From assembly GCA_001750645.1 (NCBI GenBank), contig MEIF01000008.1, positions 1 to 59,625 of the forward strand: DNA of 59,625 nucleotides. Reading direction: 5' to 3'. This DNA is from Gammaproteobacteria bacterium AqS3 (GTDB lineage Bacteria; Pseudomonadota; Gammaproteobacteria; MEIF01; AqS3). Position 1 is the first letter of the stretch; every line of letters starts with the position of its first letter. The translations under genes were made by a program, and so were the position numbers. Positions 44,853 to 54,596 of this stretch are shown piece after piece. The notes beneath the pieces were generated by a model. It saw only the letters and a list, made by a program, of their open reading frames with translations, did no database searches and was not told the DNA's origin.

Positions 44853-46454
44853 TTATAAGTCCGCCCCCTGGACGCCCAGGTGCAGCCGCCAGCCCAGCAG
44901 AAACAGGCCGGCCAGATACACCGAAACCCCCGCCGTGACCTGCAGGGCGACCGTCCAGAACACCCCGTCCAGGCCGGCCAGCCCGAGCAGTCCGGGAACC
45001 GCAAACAGCAGCACGAGCGCCATGACAACCGTTGCCAGCGCCGCCCGCAGGGTGTCGAGCGGCCAGCCCCGGAACCCGCACCAGCCGGAGTGCAGCAGCA
45101 CGCCCAGCATGATCAGACTCTGAACCCACGCCGCGATCGAGCCGGCGGCGGCGATGCCGACGTGCCCCCAGTCCCAGTGCATCGCCAGCAGCAGCGCCAG
45201 CGAGAAGTTGACCGCCAGCGAGATCAGGCTGAACAGCAGCGGGCCGCCGGGCTTCTGGCGCGCAAAGTAGCCCGGCAGCAGCACCGCCGCCAGCATGTAG
45301 GCGGGCGCACCGAGGGCGTAGATGCGCAGGCTGGCGGCAGTCGCCTGGGTGTCGGCCGGTGTGAAGGCGCCGCGCTCGAACAGCAGGCCGATCAGCGGCT
45401 CGGCGATCAGCCAGAGCCCCGCCGCCGCCGGCAGGGAGAGCACCATCAGCCAGCTCAGCCCCCAGTGCATGCGCGCCGAGAATCCCCCGGCGTCGCCCTC
45501 GGCGTAGGTGCGCGACAGCGCCGGCAGCAGCACCGAGGACAGGGTCACGGCAAACAGCCCGACCGGCAGCTGCACCAGGCGGTCGGACAGATACAGCCAG
45601 GTCGGGCTGCCGGCGACCAGGAACGAGGCCAGCACCGTCCCGACAATCTGGTTGAGCTGGATCACCGAGCCGCTCAGCACGCCGGGCGCCATCAGGCGGC
45701 CCACCTTGCGCACCCCGGGGGAGACCGGGTTGAAGGCGCCGAGGCGGATGTAGCCCGAGGCCAGCGCCGGGATCATCACGATCGCCAGGTGCGAAACCCC
45801 GGCGGCGACCACGCCCCAGGCCAGCGTCGTCAGCGGGCTGTCCGACGCCAGCAGCACGGCGATGATCAGTCCCAGATTGAAGGTCAGCGGGGCATAGGCA
45901 CCCCAGCCGAAGCGGCTGTGCTGCACCAGGCGGGCGATGGCGACGCTGCCGAGCGAGACGCAGGCCAGGTAGACCGCAACGATGCGCAGCATCTCAACGG
46001 TTCCGTCAAAGCGCACCGGATCGTCGGCAAACCCCGGGGCGATCAGCCCGACCACTGTCGGGGCGGCGAAGGTCAATACCGCGGTCAGCGCCGCCAGCGC
46101 CAGCAGCAGCATCCAGAACACCTCGCCGGCCAGGTGCGAGGCCGCCGCCTCGCCGCTCTCATGGCGCGCCTCGGCCAGCACCGGATTCAGCGCCTGGCTG
46201 AAGGCGCCCTCGGCCAGCAGCCGGCGGAACAGGTTGGGGATGCGCAGGGCGACCACGAAGATGTCGTGCAGAACGCCGGCGCCGAGCAGGTGGGTGACGG
46301 CAATGTCGCGGATCAGGCCGAGCACCCGGGAGAGCGCCGTGCCCGAGGTCACGACGGCGCTGGAGTGCAGCAGCGAGGGTGTCAGCTGCCGGCGCTCGGA
46401 GGCGCTCTGGGAGTGATCATCGGGCGCACCGTGCGGAGCTTGGGATGTCGGCAA
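44853..46454 (-). CDS. murJ: MurJ, lipid II flippase
   Basis: MOP-family flippase that moves lipid II across the inner membrane, completing the pathway encoded by the dcw cluster. About 533 residues and fourteen hydrophobic segments. Hallmarks are GTALSRVLGLIRDIAVTHLLG, NLFRRLLAEGAFSQALNPVL and DRLVQLPVGLFAVTLSSVLLP. No ATG exists near the beginning. I chose TTG 46454, directly after the tRNA gene; the frame also stays open into the tRNA (TTG 46469), and CTG or GTG codons lie further down. The true start is uncertain. 82 bp upstream of ribF. Confidence 0.9.
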   Translation of the reverse strand: MPTSQAPHGAPDDHSQSASERRQLTPSLLHSSAVVTSGTALSRVLGLIRDIAVTHLLGAGVLHDIFVVALRIPNLFRRLLAEGAFSQALNPVLAEARHESGEAAASHLAGEVFWMLLLALAALTAVLTFAAPTVVGLIAPGFADDPVRFDGTVEMLRIVAVYLACVSLGSVAIARLVQHSRFGWGAYAPLTFNLGLIIAVLLASDSPLTTLAWGVVAAGVSHLAIVMIPALASGYIRLGAFNPVSPGVRKVGRLMAPGVLSGSVIQLNQIVGTVLASFLVAGSPTWLYLSDRLVQLPVGLFAVTLSSVLLPALSRTYAEGDAGGFSARMHWGLSWLMVLSLPAAAGLWLIAEPLIGLLFERGAFTPADTQATAASLRIYALGAPAYMLAAVLLPGYFARQKPGGPLLFSLISLAVNFSLALLLAMHWDWGHVGIAAAGSIAAWVQSLIMLGVLLHSGWCGFRGWPLDTLRAALATVVMALVLLFAVPGLLGLAGLDGVFWTVALQVTAGVSVYLAGLFLLGWRLHLGVQGADL

Positions 46455-46455
46455 G

Positions 46456-46767
46456 TGGTGGGCCCGCAAGGATTCGAACCTTGAACCAACGGATTATGCT
46501 ACACACTTCGGCTTTCGCCGCCGCCCCCTTGATGATCGCCGGGGGCGTTCGTGGTCTGGACTATCCCTTCACCGTATCGGCACTGAGGCCGACTTAGGTG
46601 CGCCCCGTCTAGTCTCTACACCTGCCCGCCGAGGCGGGATTGGCTCGGGATTGCCATCGGCATGATCCGTTAAGGGTTCCCCGAATTTGAGGCGAATTGC
46701 CCGCTGCGTTTCCACAGCGGCGACCCACTCCTGAGTCCGCTGCTCTAACCAATTGAGCTACAGGCCC
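46456..46767 (-). tRNA. tRNA(CAU), probably Ile2, interrupted by a group I intron
   Basis: 5' exon 46767-46734 and 3' exon 46498-46456, including the encoded CCA. The spliced molecule has a perfect 7-bp acceptor (GGGCCTG/CGGGCCC with one G-G-side variation), D arm GCTC/GAGC, anticodon stem GCGGA/TCCGT with loop CTCATAA, and T arm CAAGG TTCGAAT CCTTG. Anticodon CAU means Ile2 (lysidine-modified) or Met. The overall look and the known habit of IC3 introns to sit in tRNA-Ile(CAU) favour Ile2. Encoded directly upstream of murJ. Confidence 0.88.
46499..46733 (-). ncRNA. Group I (IC3-like) self-splicing intron, 235 nt
   Basis: Between the tRNA halves lies a small group I ribozyme with no ORF. Hallmarks closely resemble the Azoarcus tRNA-Ile intron: CAAATTCGGGGAA, GTGTAGAGACTAGACG, CACCTAAG and GGATAGTCCA in the right order. 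The two-base repeat CA at both junctions leaves the edges ambiguous. The group I rules (5' exon ending in U, intron ending in G) place the 5' splice site after U33 and the intron end at 46499. The start of the intron offers GGUC to pair with exon GACU, with the expected U-G wobble at the splice site. Confidence 0.92.
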
Positions 46768-46861
46768 TTACTCGGGGCGGATGATAGCCGACAGAATCAC
46801 CGGCGGGGCATCCGGGCGGCTTATGATGCCCGCCGTGCGGCGACGGCCAGAGGCCCGACGA

Positions 46862-47665
46862 ATGACCCGACTCCTGCCCTGGATTTTCTGCGGCGCCCTG
46901 ATATCCGGTGCGCTCACGGCCTCTGCCATGGAAGCCGAAATGCCGTCCGATGCACCAACCGGCGACGCCGAGCGCACCCAGACCTTCATCGGCTACGCCT
47001 GCGGCGCCGAGACCGGCGAGCTGGCCTACATAGAAGTGCACAACATGACCTGGGCCGGCGAGCGACTGCTGGAGGATCGGCTCAGCTATCTGCGCCCGGA
47101 TGGCCGCAAGTTTGCCGAAAAGAAGGTCGATTACAGGGGCAGCAGCACCGCCCCGGAATTCGCCCTGGTCAATTCGGACTCCAACCACCGGGAATCGCTC
47201 GAGCACGGCGGGGAGGTCATGACCGTGCGCTTCCAGGGGCCCGAAGATGACGCCGGGGACTCGGCTGAGCTGCCGCCCTCCGACCCCCCGATGATCGCCG
47301 ACGCCGGGTTTGACCGCTTCATCGTCGAGCAGTGGGAAGAGCTGACCTCGGGCAGGGAACTGGTGCGCCCGTTTCTGGTCCCCTTTCGCCTTGACTCGCT
47401 GAAGATGCTGATACGGCGCACCACCGAGCCCGCCGCCGAACCCGGCATCGTCGCCTTTGAGATGGTGGCCAAGTCCAGGTTTCTGCGGCTGCTGGCGCCG
47501 ACCATCCGGGTGTTCTACGCCACCGACAGCCGCAGGCTGCGGCGCTTTGAGGGGATCTCCAACCTGTTCGCCGACGGCGGCGGCAAGCTCAATATCACCA
47601 TTCACTTCCCGCCCGATCCCCCCGAACCGCCCGAGGCGCCCCCCAACATCTGCACCGGGGGCTGA
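46862..47665 (+). CDS. Unknown exported protein
   Basis: 267 residues from ATG 46862, with a Sec signal peptide (~1-21, AFT-type end TASA before MEAEM). The mature part begins acidic, contains YACGAETGELAYIEVHNMTWAGERL and two blocks of beta-rich sequence, and ends in a proline/glutamate-rich tail with a final Cys (PPNICTGG). I recognise no family. Position 93 bp after the interrupted tRNA in the opposite direction suggests its own promoter; a TATGAT-like element lies about 35 bp upstream. Convergent with the next gene (6-bp gap). Confidence 0.7.
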   Translation: MTRLLPWIFCGALISGALTASAMEAEMPSDAPTGDAERTQTFIGYACGAETGELAYIEVHNMTWAGERLLEDRLSYLRPDGRKFAEKKVDYRGSSTAPEFALVNSDSNHRESLEHGGEVMTVRFQGPEDDAGDSAELPPSDPPMIADAGFDRFIVEQWEELTSGRELVRPFLVPFRLDSLKMLIRRTTEPAAEPGIVAFEMVAKSRFLRLLAPTIRVFYATDSRRLRRFEGISNLFADGGGKLNITIHFPPDPPEPPEAPPNICTGG

Positions 47666-47671
47666 GCGGCG

Positions 47672-48136
47672 TCAGTCGTCGCCTGTGTCCTGCTCCCGGC
47701 GGGCGATGCGCAGGTAGATCAGCCCGGCCAGAGCCCCGCCGGTTGAGATCCAGAACATCCCGGCAGCGCTGCGCGCACCGGCGATGGGAATGATGCCGAA
47801 CGCGGCCTCCATAATGATCAAAGTCGCCAGCACGGCGGTGAACCCGGCGGCAGCGTGAATCGCACCCCAGGGGTTGGGAATGAAGCGCTCGGCCAGCGCC
47901 GCCCCGAGCAGACCGAGCAGCAAACCAACACCGAAGACAAGCGTGAACGGCAGCAGCGTTCCCAGGATGTCCTCAAAAATCATCTGCATCGACAGCCCCA
48001 TCGGAACCGGGGCATCCATGGCATCCAGCTGACCCAGCACCGACTGCGTGCTGACGAAGCTGGCCAGGACGCACAGCACCAGCAGCGCCGGTGCAAAGCT
48101 GATGAGGTGGCGGAGAAATGCCTGCAGAAATGTCAT
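47672..48136 (-). CDS. Unknown small integral membrane protein
   Basis: 154 residues from ATG 48136 with a strong AGGAGG-type site 7 bp upstream. Four hydrophobic segments (~8-30, ~55-85, ~95-120, ~122-145), a short loop ERFIPNPWG after the second, and a charged C terminus. No family is recognised. It shares a divergent, partly AT-rich region (including the ATTATGTTAAATAAT palindrome around 48179) with the sugar dehydrogenase gene. Confidence 0.7.
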   Translation of the reverse strand: MTFLQAFLRHLISFAPALLVLCVLASFVSTQSVLGQLDAMDAPVPMGLSMQMIFEDILGTLLPFTLVFGVGLLLGLLGAALAERFIPNPWGAIHAAAGFTAVLATLIIMEAAFGIIPIAGARSAAGMFWISTGGALAGLIYLRIARREQDTGDD

Positions 48137-48240
48137 GTTGTCCTCCTTCGAGATGCGGGGCATTCAATCCCGGCGGGCATTATGTTAAATAATGAAGGCC
48201 GAAAAGCGCACCGCCGCATCTGCGCAACCGGAGAATCCCC

Positions 48241-49356
48241 ATGATCAAACGCTGCATCATCCTGCTGACAGCACTGCTGCTGCCGCTGGCTGCCCAAGCC
48301 CAGGACTACCAACTTGAAACCGTCGCCGAGGGCTTTGACCTGCCCTGGGGCGTCGCCTTCCTTCCCGAGGGCGACATGCTGGTGACCGAGCTGTCCGGGA
48401 CGCTGCACCTGGTGCGGGACGGCGAGCGCATCGAGGAGCCGATCGACGGGGTGCCGGTGGCCTACTTCAATAGACAGGGAGGGCTGATGGACATAGTGCT
48501 GCACCCCGACTACGCCGAGAACCGGCTGGTCTACCTGTCGCTCGCCGAGGGCAACCGCCGCAGCAATCGAACCCGAGTGGTGCGGGGAACGCTCGACCTC
48601 GACGGCAGGAAGCTTGAGAATATCGAGACCGTATTTGAAGCGTCGCCCGAGAAAAACACGGCGGTGCACTACGGGGCGCGCATGGCCTTCCTCGGCGACG
48701 GCACCCTGCTGATCGCCGTCGGCGACGGGTTCAACTTCAGGGAGGAGGCGCAGAATCTCGGCAACCACTTCGGTGCGATGGTGCGCGTCACCGACACCGG
48801 CGAGGTGCCGGAAGACAACCCGTTCCGCAACCGTGAGGGGGCGCTGCCGGAGATCTACAGCTACGGCCACCGCAACCCGCAGAGCGTCATCTACGACGCC
48901 GAGTCCGGCCTGATCTTCCAGACCGAGCACGGCGCCCAGGGCGGCGACGAGCTCAACCTGATCGAACCCGGCGTCAACTACGGCTGGCCGGTCATCAGCT
49001 GGGGCATCGACTACTCCGGGGCGCGCATCTCGCCCTACACCGAATACCCCGGCATGGCCCAGCCGCTGCACTACTGGACACCCTCGATCGCCCCGGCCGG
49101 GATGACGCTCTACCGGGGCGAGGCCTTTCCCGACTGGGTCGGCGACATCTTTGTCACCAGCCTGGTGTTCCGCAAGGTCGTCCGGCTCGACATGGACGGC
49201 GCCAAGGTGCTGGACACCGAGGATGTCTTCGAAGAGATCGACGCGCGCATCAGGGACATCCGCACCGGACCGGACGGGCTGATCTACATCCTGTCCGAAC
49301 CCAGCGGCGACGAGAGCGGCAAAGTCTGGCGCGTCCGCCCCGCCGGCGCCCAGTAA
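48241..49356 (+). CDS. PQQ-dependent aldose (soluble glucose-type) dehydrogenase
   Basis: Periplasmic beta-propeller of the GDH-B/YliI (Asd) family, oxidising aldose sugars with PQQ. 371 residues including a signal peptide (~1-21, ending AQAQ). Visible family features are GFDLPWGVAFLPEGDMLVTE, GGLMDIVLHPDY, YGHRNPQS (catalytic-His region), QTEHGAQGGDELN and GVNYGWPVISWG. No pqq genes are nearby, so the cofactor must come from elsewhere in the genome or the environment. Last gene before the less GC-rich island. Confidence 0.9.
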   Translation: MIKRCIILLTALLLPLAAQAQDYQLETVAEGFDLPWGVAFLPEGDMLVTELSGTLHLVRDGERIEEPIDGVPVAYFNRQGGLMDIVLHPDYAENRLVYLSLAEGNRRSNRTRVVRGTLDLDGRKLENIETVFEASPEKNTAVHYGARMAFLGDGTLLIAVGDGFNFREEAQNLGNHFGAMVRVTDTGEVPEDNPFRNREGALPEIYSYGHRNPQSVIYDAESGLIFQTEHGAQGGDELNLIEPGVNYGWPVISWGIDYSGARISPYTEYPGMAQPLHYWTPSIAPAGMTLYRGEAFPDWVGDIFVTSLVFRKVVRLDMDGAKVLDTEDVFEEIDARIRDIRTGPDGLIYILSEPSGDESGKVWRVRPAGAQ

Positions 49357-49768
49357 CCACCAGCTCAGACTCTTAAACGAAGGTCGAAAAGCATGCTATC
49401 ACTGAAAGCATGAATCGTACGAAGTAACAAGAGCCGATGGGAATAAATCCGAAATTTTGACCGTTTGCCTAATGCATCCGAAATTTTTCTCAGCTTTGAA
49501 ACGCTAGCAGAAGAACCAACAATTGTGAAAACTAGCTAGACGTTCCGCCATCGACATCAGGCGGATTGTCAGGTTGTCTTCAATCCACTTAATTTTCGGC
49601 GACGTATCCAGCTTTTGGACCTGCCGACATACCGCCTGACACTGCCGCCGAAACCGCAGAAAAACAGGGCTGAAAGCCTCCTAAATGAGACGGCTTGACA
49701 ACCCCCCCCTCTCTGATACCTTGACAAGGTCAAGTTGATTTTGTTCACACCCAGGGAGGGTAGACATC
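49357..49768 (+). other. AT-richer intergenic region with candidate operator
   Basis: About 410 bp without a convincing gene and clearly less GC-rich than the surroundings. A perfect inverted repeat CTTGAC-AAG-GTCAAG (49720-49734) includes a TTGACA that could serve as a -35, about 35 bp before the start of the exported-protein gene; this is a candidate regulated promoter. On the minus strand ~49500-49660 there is a stop-free stretch of about 50 codons with protein-like composition but no usable start, perhaps a gene remnant. A GGGAGGG ribosome-binding site lies just before 49769. Confidence 0.5.
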
Positions 49769-50218
49769 ATGAAAAAACTAACTGCTGCTTTAATCGCCGT
49801 GTTCCTGTTTCCGGCATCGTTTGCGTTGGGAGGGGAACACCCCGCGTCGTTTCCACTCGGGGACATCACGCCCGACCCCAGTGAATTGGAGTTCGCTTTT
49901 CACACCACTCCCGAATCTGCTCGTCCCTTGGATGAATATCAGATGGAAGAGACCGAGGGTGAAAGGATAACTAGAATGGATGTCATTGTAGTTATTGCCC
50001 GACCGATAGTAGTAGAGTTTCTCTACCATTATTTCGTGTATAACTCACACGGAGGTTCAGATCTTTGGGAGATGGGGTACAACTCTTCAAGAGGAGGTTT
50101 GGGCGGTCTCCCTTGGCCACACGACAGCTCCATTCGTACTTCTATCAATTCGGTTGATCGTTTTCTACACGAACTCGGCGGCACGGATGAAATTCCCCCC
50201 AACGGCATCATTCGTTAA
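49769..50218 (+). CDS. Small exported protein with leader-like motif (putative C39 substrate)
   Basis: 149 residues: a Sec signal peptide (1-~22), a hydrophilic region, the segment LDEYQMEETEGE (~55-66) that looks like a bacteriocin-type leader end (spaced hydrophobic residues before a Gly-x site), then a very hydrophobic stretch (MDVIVVIARPIVVEFLYHYF), and a Gly/Ser-rich end with NSHGG and RGGLGG. Strong GGGAGGG site upstream. It is followed by a C39 peptidase and an outer-membrane barrel, so it is the best candidate for their substrate. No homologue is recognised; the role is inference. Confidence 0.65.
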   Translation: MKKLTAALIAVFLFPASFALGGEHPASFPLGDITPDPSELEFAFHTTPESARPLDEYQMEETEGERITRMDVIVVIARPIVVEFLYHYFVYNSHGGSDLWEMGYNSSRGGLGGLPWPHDSSIRTSINSVDRFLHELGGTDEIPPNGIIR

Positions 50219-50234
50219 AAGCCCGACCTGAATT

Positions 50235-50274
50235 CTGAGCCTCCCAGTGTTTAACCCAAAACTGGGAGGCTCAG
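50235..50274 (+). promoter_or_regulatory. 14-bp hairpin covering the C39 gene's ribosome-binding site
   Basis: Perfect inverted repeat: the arm at 50235-50248 pairs with 50261-50274 around a 12-nt loop. There is no T run, so it is not a standard terminator. The 3' arm contains GGGAGG (50264-50269), which sits 7 nt before the TTG start of the C39 gene. The hairpin would therefore hide that site and could also stabilise the upstream mRNA, giving much substrate and little processing enzyme. Confidence 0.7.
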
Positions 50275-50276
50275 TC

Positions 50277-50924
50277 TTGCGGCGGGTTTTGCTTTTTTCT
50301 CTTGGGACGCTGTTTTTATCCATGCCGATCACCGGCCAAGAATTGAGGCAGACAACTCAGCCCCAGTGGTTGCCGAGCAAACCTCAGACTTGGCGGGAAC
50401 TGAAAAGGCAGCGGGTGGAGATGCAGGACTTGGACTATTCCTGCGGCGCGGCAGCTCTGGCGACACTTCTAAGGGAGTTCTACGGCGTAGAGACGAGCGA
50501 GGTGAGAGTGCTTCAGCGCATGCAAAAGCAGACCGCCGCATCACTTGCTGACTTGGCCAAGGTTGCGGATATCTATGGGTTCAGAGCTGTCGGCTACTGG
50601 CTTCCACTGTCCGATCTGTTGAAGCTGAAAATTCCCGCTCTGGTGCATCTGGTCTACCGTAGCGAGGGACACTTTTCTGTCGTTCAAGGAATTCGCACCG
50701 ATGGTCTTGTCGCTCTGGCCGATCCGTCTTGGGGCAATCAGAAACTATTGCCTCATCAATTTGAGGAGCTTTGGGACACAGATGGTACCGGCGGCGGCAA
50801 GGTATTGCTGATTATTCCCAAGCACAGAGGCCGCACCATGCGAGGCGACTTTTTCAGCCCGCCCAGCGGTGCAGTCTCTGCTTATGAGGGCTTGCGATTT
50901 ATTCGTCCGTCTAACGACCCATGA
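50277..50924 (+). CDS. C39-family cysteine peptidase, stand-alone, exported
   Basis: 215 residues from TTG 50277, chosen because GGGAGG lies 7 nt upstream and the protein then begins with a clean signal peptide (MRRVLLFSLGTLFLSMPITG). A GTG at 50247 would start inside the hairpin loop and is less likely. The catalytic Cys is in LDYSCGAAALATLL, the His in GHFSVVQGI and the Asp in LADPSWGNQ, the C39 triad. Unlike bacteriocin exporters, it has no ABC transporter part, and it would act in the periplasm as FapD does in Pseudomonas. The stop overlaps the ATG of the barrel gene by 4 bp. Confidence 0.85.
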   Translation: MRRVLLFSLGTLFLSMPITGQELRQTTQPQWLPSKPQTWRELKRQRVEMQDLDYSCGAAALATLLREFYGVETSEVRVLQRMQKQTAASLADLAKVADIYGFRAVGYWLPLSDLLKLKIPALVHLVYRSEGHFSVVQGIRTDGLVALADPSWGNQKLLPHQFEELWDTDGTGGGKVLLIIPKHRGRTMRGDFFSPPSGAVSAYEGLRFIRPSNDP

Positions 50925-51841
50925 AGGCAATTGGAACTTTTGCAGTTCTGCTCTGCGTTGCGGGCTTTCCATCGTCGACATTCGCCCTGAGCGATGAAGG
51001 TCTGCCGCTGAGAATTGAAAACCTGCTCGCACCCACTGGGGGTTCTGAGATCAGCCTCGGCATCAGCCACACGGCGAGCGACGCATTTCCACGCCGGTTT
51101 GACCTTCTGAGTGCATCAATGGGTTACAGCTATGGATTGAATAAAAATGCTGAATTGGCCCTCAATCTGCGCGGCGTCTATGTTGACGAGCGCGCCAGTT
51201 TTGGTCGGTTCAGCTATGCCGATACACAGACACGCATCAGCACCCTAGATGCAGAGTTGGGTCATCGTTTTTCGCCGGAGAACGAGACACCCGGGATCTA
51301 CGGACGTTTCGGAATCACCCTCCTTGAAAACAGAGCACAGGAGGGCGAGGATTTTGAGGCGTTGAGCGGAGACTTCTCCGCAAGCCTTGCGCTGTATCGA
51401 ACCTATGACCCGATTGTTCTCCGCCTCTCCATCGCCTATCGCAACACCGTCGGGCGGCAGACAACTGACGGTGATTACTACGACAGCGGCGACACCGTGA
51501 CCATCAGTCCGACTGTCTCTTTTGCCGTCAACCATCTCATCAGCATCTCCGCTATAGGCGACGTGCAGGTCATCCAGAAAAACGAGATCAACAGCCGGAA
51601 CATCGCGGGGGACTACCGCAGAACCATCGTCCGGGCGGGGTTGGGATTGAGCCTGTCCATCAGCGACCGGACGACTCTCTACGCAAGCGGCTCGCTAGTC
51701 GCCAGCGGTCAGGATGAGGCGAGCGTTGGCCTGTTTATCAGGCACAGGCTGAGGCGGCAGTCAGTGGCCGGCAAGATACCCAAGCCCGATATGGGGGAAA
51801 TATTCAACGAACCGCAGCCCTCACAGCTGCCTAAAAATTGA
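50921..51841 (+). CDS. Outer-membrane beta-barrel protein (transporter-like)
   Basis: 306 residues with a signal peptide (~1-22). The rest is alternating amphipathic strands with Gly/Ser/Tyr turns (SASMGYSYGLNKNAELALNLRGVYV, ... TISPTVSFAVNHLISISAIGDV ..., VRAGLGLSLSISDRTTLYASGS), about twelve candidate strands. This resembles the meta-pathway phenol degradation/FapF-like barrels that often accompany C39 peptidases. ATG overlaps the C39 stop (ATGA), so both are translated together. The C-terminal ~25 residues are a periplasmic-looking proline-containing tail. Export of the neighbouring small protein is inferred. Confidence 0.7.
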   Translation: MKAIGTFAVLLCVAGFPSSTFALSDEGLPLRIENLLAPTGGSEISLGISHTASDAFPRRFDLLSASMGYSYGLNKNAELALNLRGVYVDERASFGRFSYADTQTRISTLDAELGHRFSPENETPGIYGRFGITLLENRAQEGEDFEALSGDFSASLALYRTYDPIVLRLSIAYRNTVGRQTTDGDYYDSGDTVTISPTVSFAVNHLISISAIGDVQVIQKNEINSRNIAGDYRRTIVRAGLGLSLSISDRTTLYASGSLVASGQDEASVGLFIRHRLRRQSVAGKIPKPDMGEIFNEPQPSQLPKN

Positions 51842-51894
51842 GAGCACGTGATGACATTTCCGCTGGCCTGAGGAGGCCGCCCGAGGGGCTGTTT

Positions 51895-51900
51895 CTATAA
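51895..51900 (+). promoter_or_regulatory. -10 element (TATAAT) for parC
   Basis: Perfect TATAAT 29 bp upstream of the parC ATG; no clear -35. Comparable isolated TATAAT boxes precede several genes in this window. Confidence 0.45.
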
Positions 51901-51928
51901 TCCGCCGCGCGCGGGCATCCAGGTAGTC

Positions 51929-54235
<2,307 letters not shown>

Positions 54236-54295
54236 GTGCCTTTGTGCTGCCCGGGGTGCAGCCCGGTCGTCCGAATGAATGCCTGAGGTGCGGGT

Positions 54296-54328
54296 GTGAA
54301 AATCTACGTCGACCTGAACTCGGGCTGA
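54296..54328 (+). pseudogene. 5' fragment copy of the GST gene
   Basis: GTG AAA ATC TAC GTC GAC CTG AAC... encodes MKIYVDLNSG and stops. The first eleven codons of the GST gene at 54597 encode MKIYGDLNSGN with nearly the same DNA. Similarity breaks off directly after the shared GGC codon. The two copies lie 300 bp apart with the second tRNA-like element between them. A broken duplicate or a paralogue remnant. Confidence 0.65.
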
Positions 54329-54405
54329 TTTGCACGACGGGTGTTCAGGGAATAATATTGCCGCCAGAAGGTCAGCCTTCTCTCTAAGAGTCTTGGGATG
54401 ATAAT

Positions 54406-54482
54406 GCCCCGGTAGCTCAATCTTTGGATAGAGCACCCCAATGACGACGGGAAGGTTACAGGTTCGAATCCTGTCCGGGGCA
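54406..54482 (+). tRNA. tRNA-like element, GAC anticodon position, no CCA (element 2)
   Basis: Cloverleaf: acceptor GCCCCGG/CCGGGGC (perfect), D arm GCTC/GAGC with a normal GG-containing loop, weak anticodon stem CCCCA/CGGGA (mismatches at both ends), loop ATGACGA with GAC in the anticodon position (Val if real), and T arm ACAGG TTCGAAT CCTGT (perfect). The D- and T-arm sequences resemble tRNA-Arg genes. No CCA follows; the next bases ACTATC match those after element 1 at 10955 (ACTATC). It is better formed than element 1, but its identity and function are doubtful. Confidence 0.6.
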
Positions 54483-54596
54483 CTATCCTCAAAAGTCTAG
54501 CACACTCGGCAGCTGCAATGGCCGATCATTTGCCGCATGCCTCAGCATGACCGGCTGTGATGCCGGCGGATCGATTCACTCATGGGAAATGCGGCA

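Noticed and set aside
46379-46597. Open frame covering the tRNA region on the plus strand
   Set aside because: Overlaps the tRNA and intron, which explain the sequence fully.
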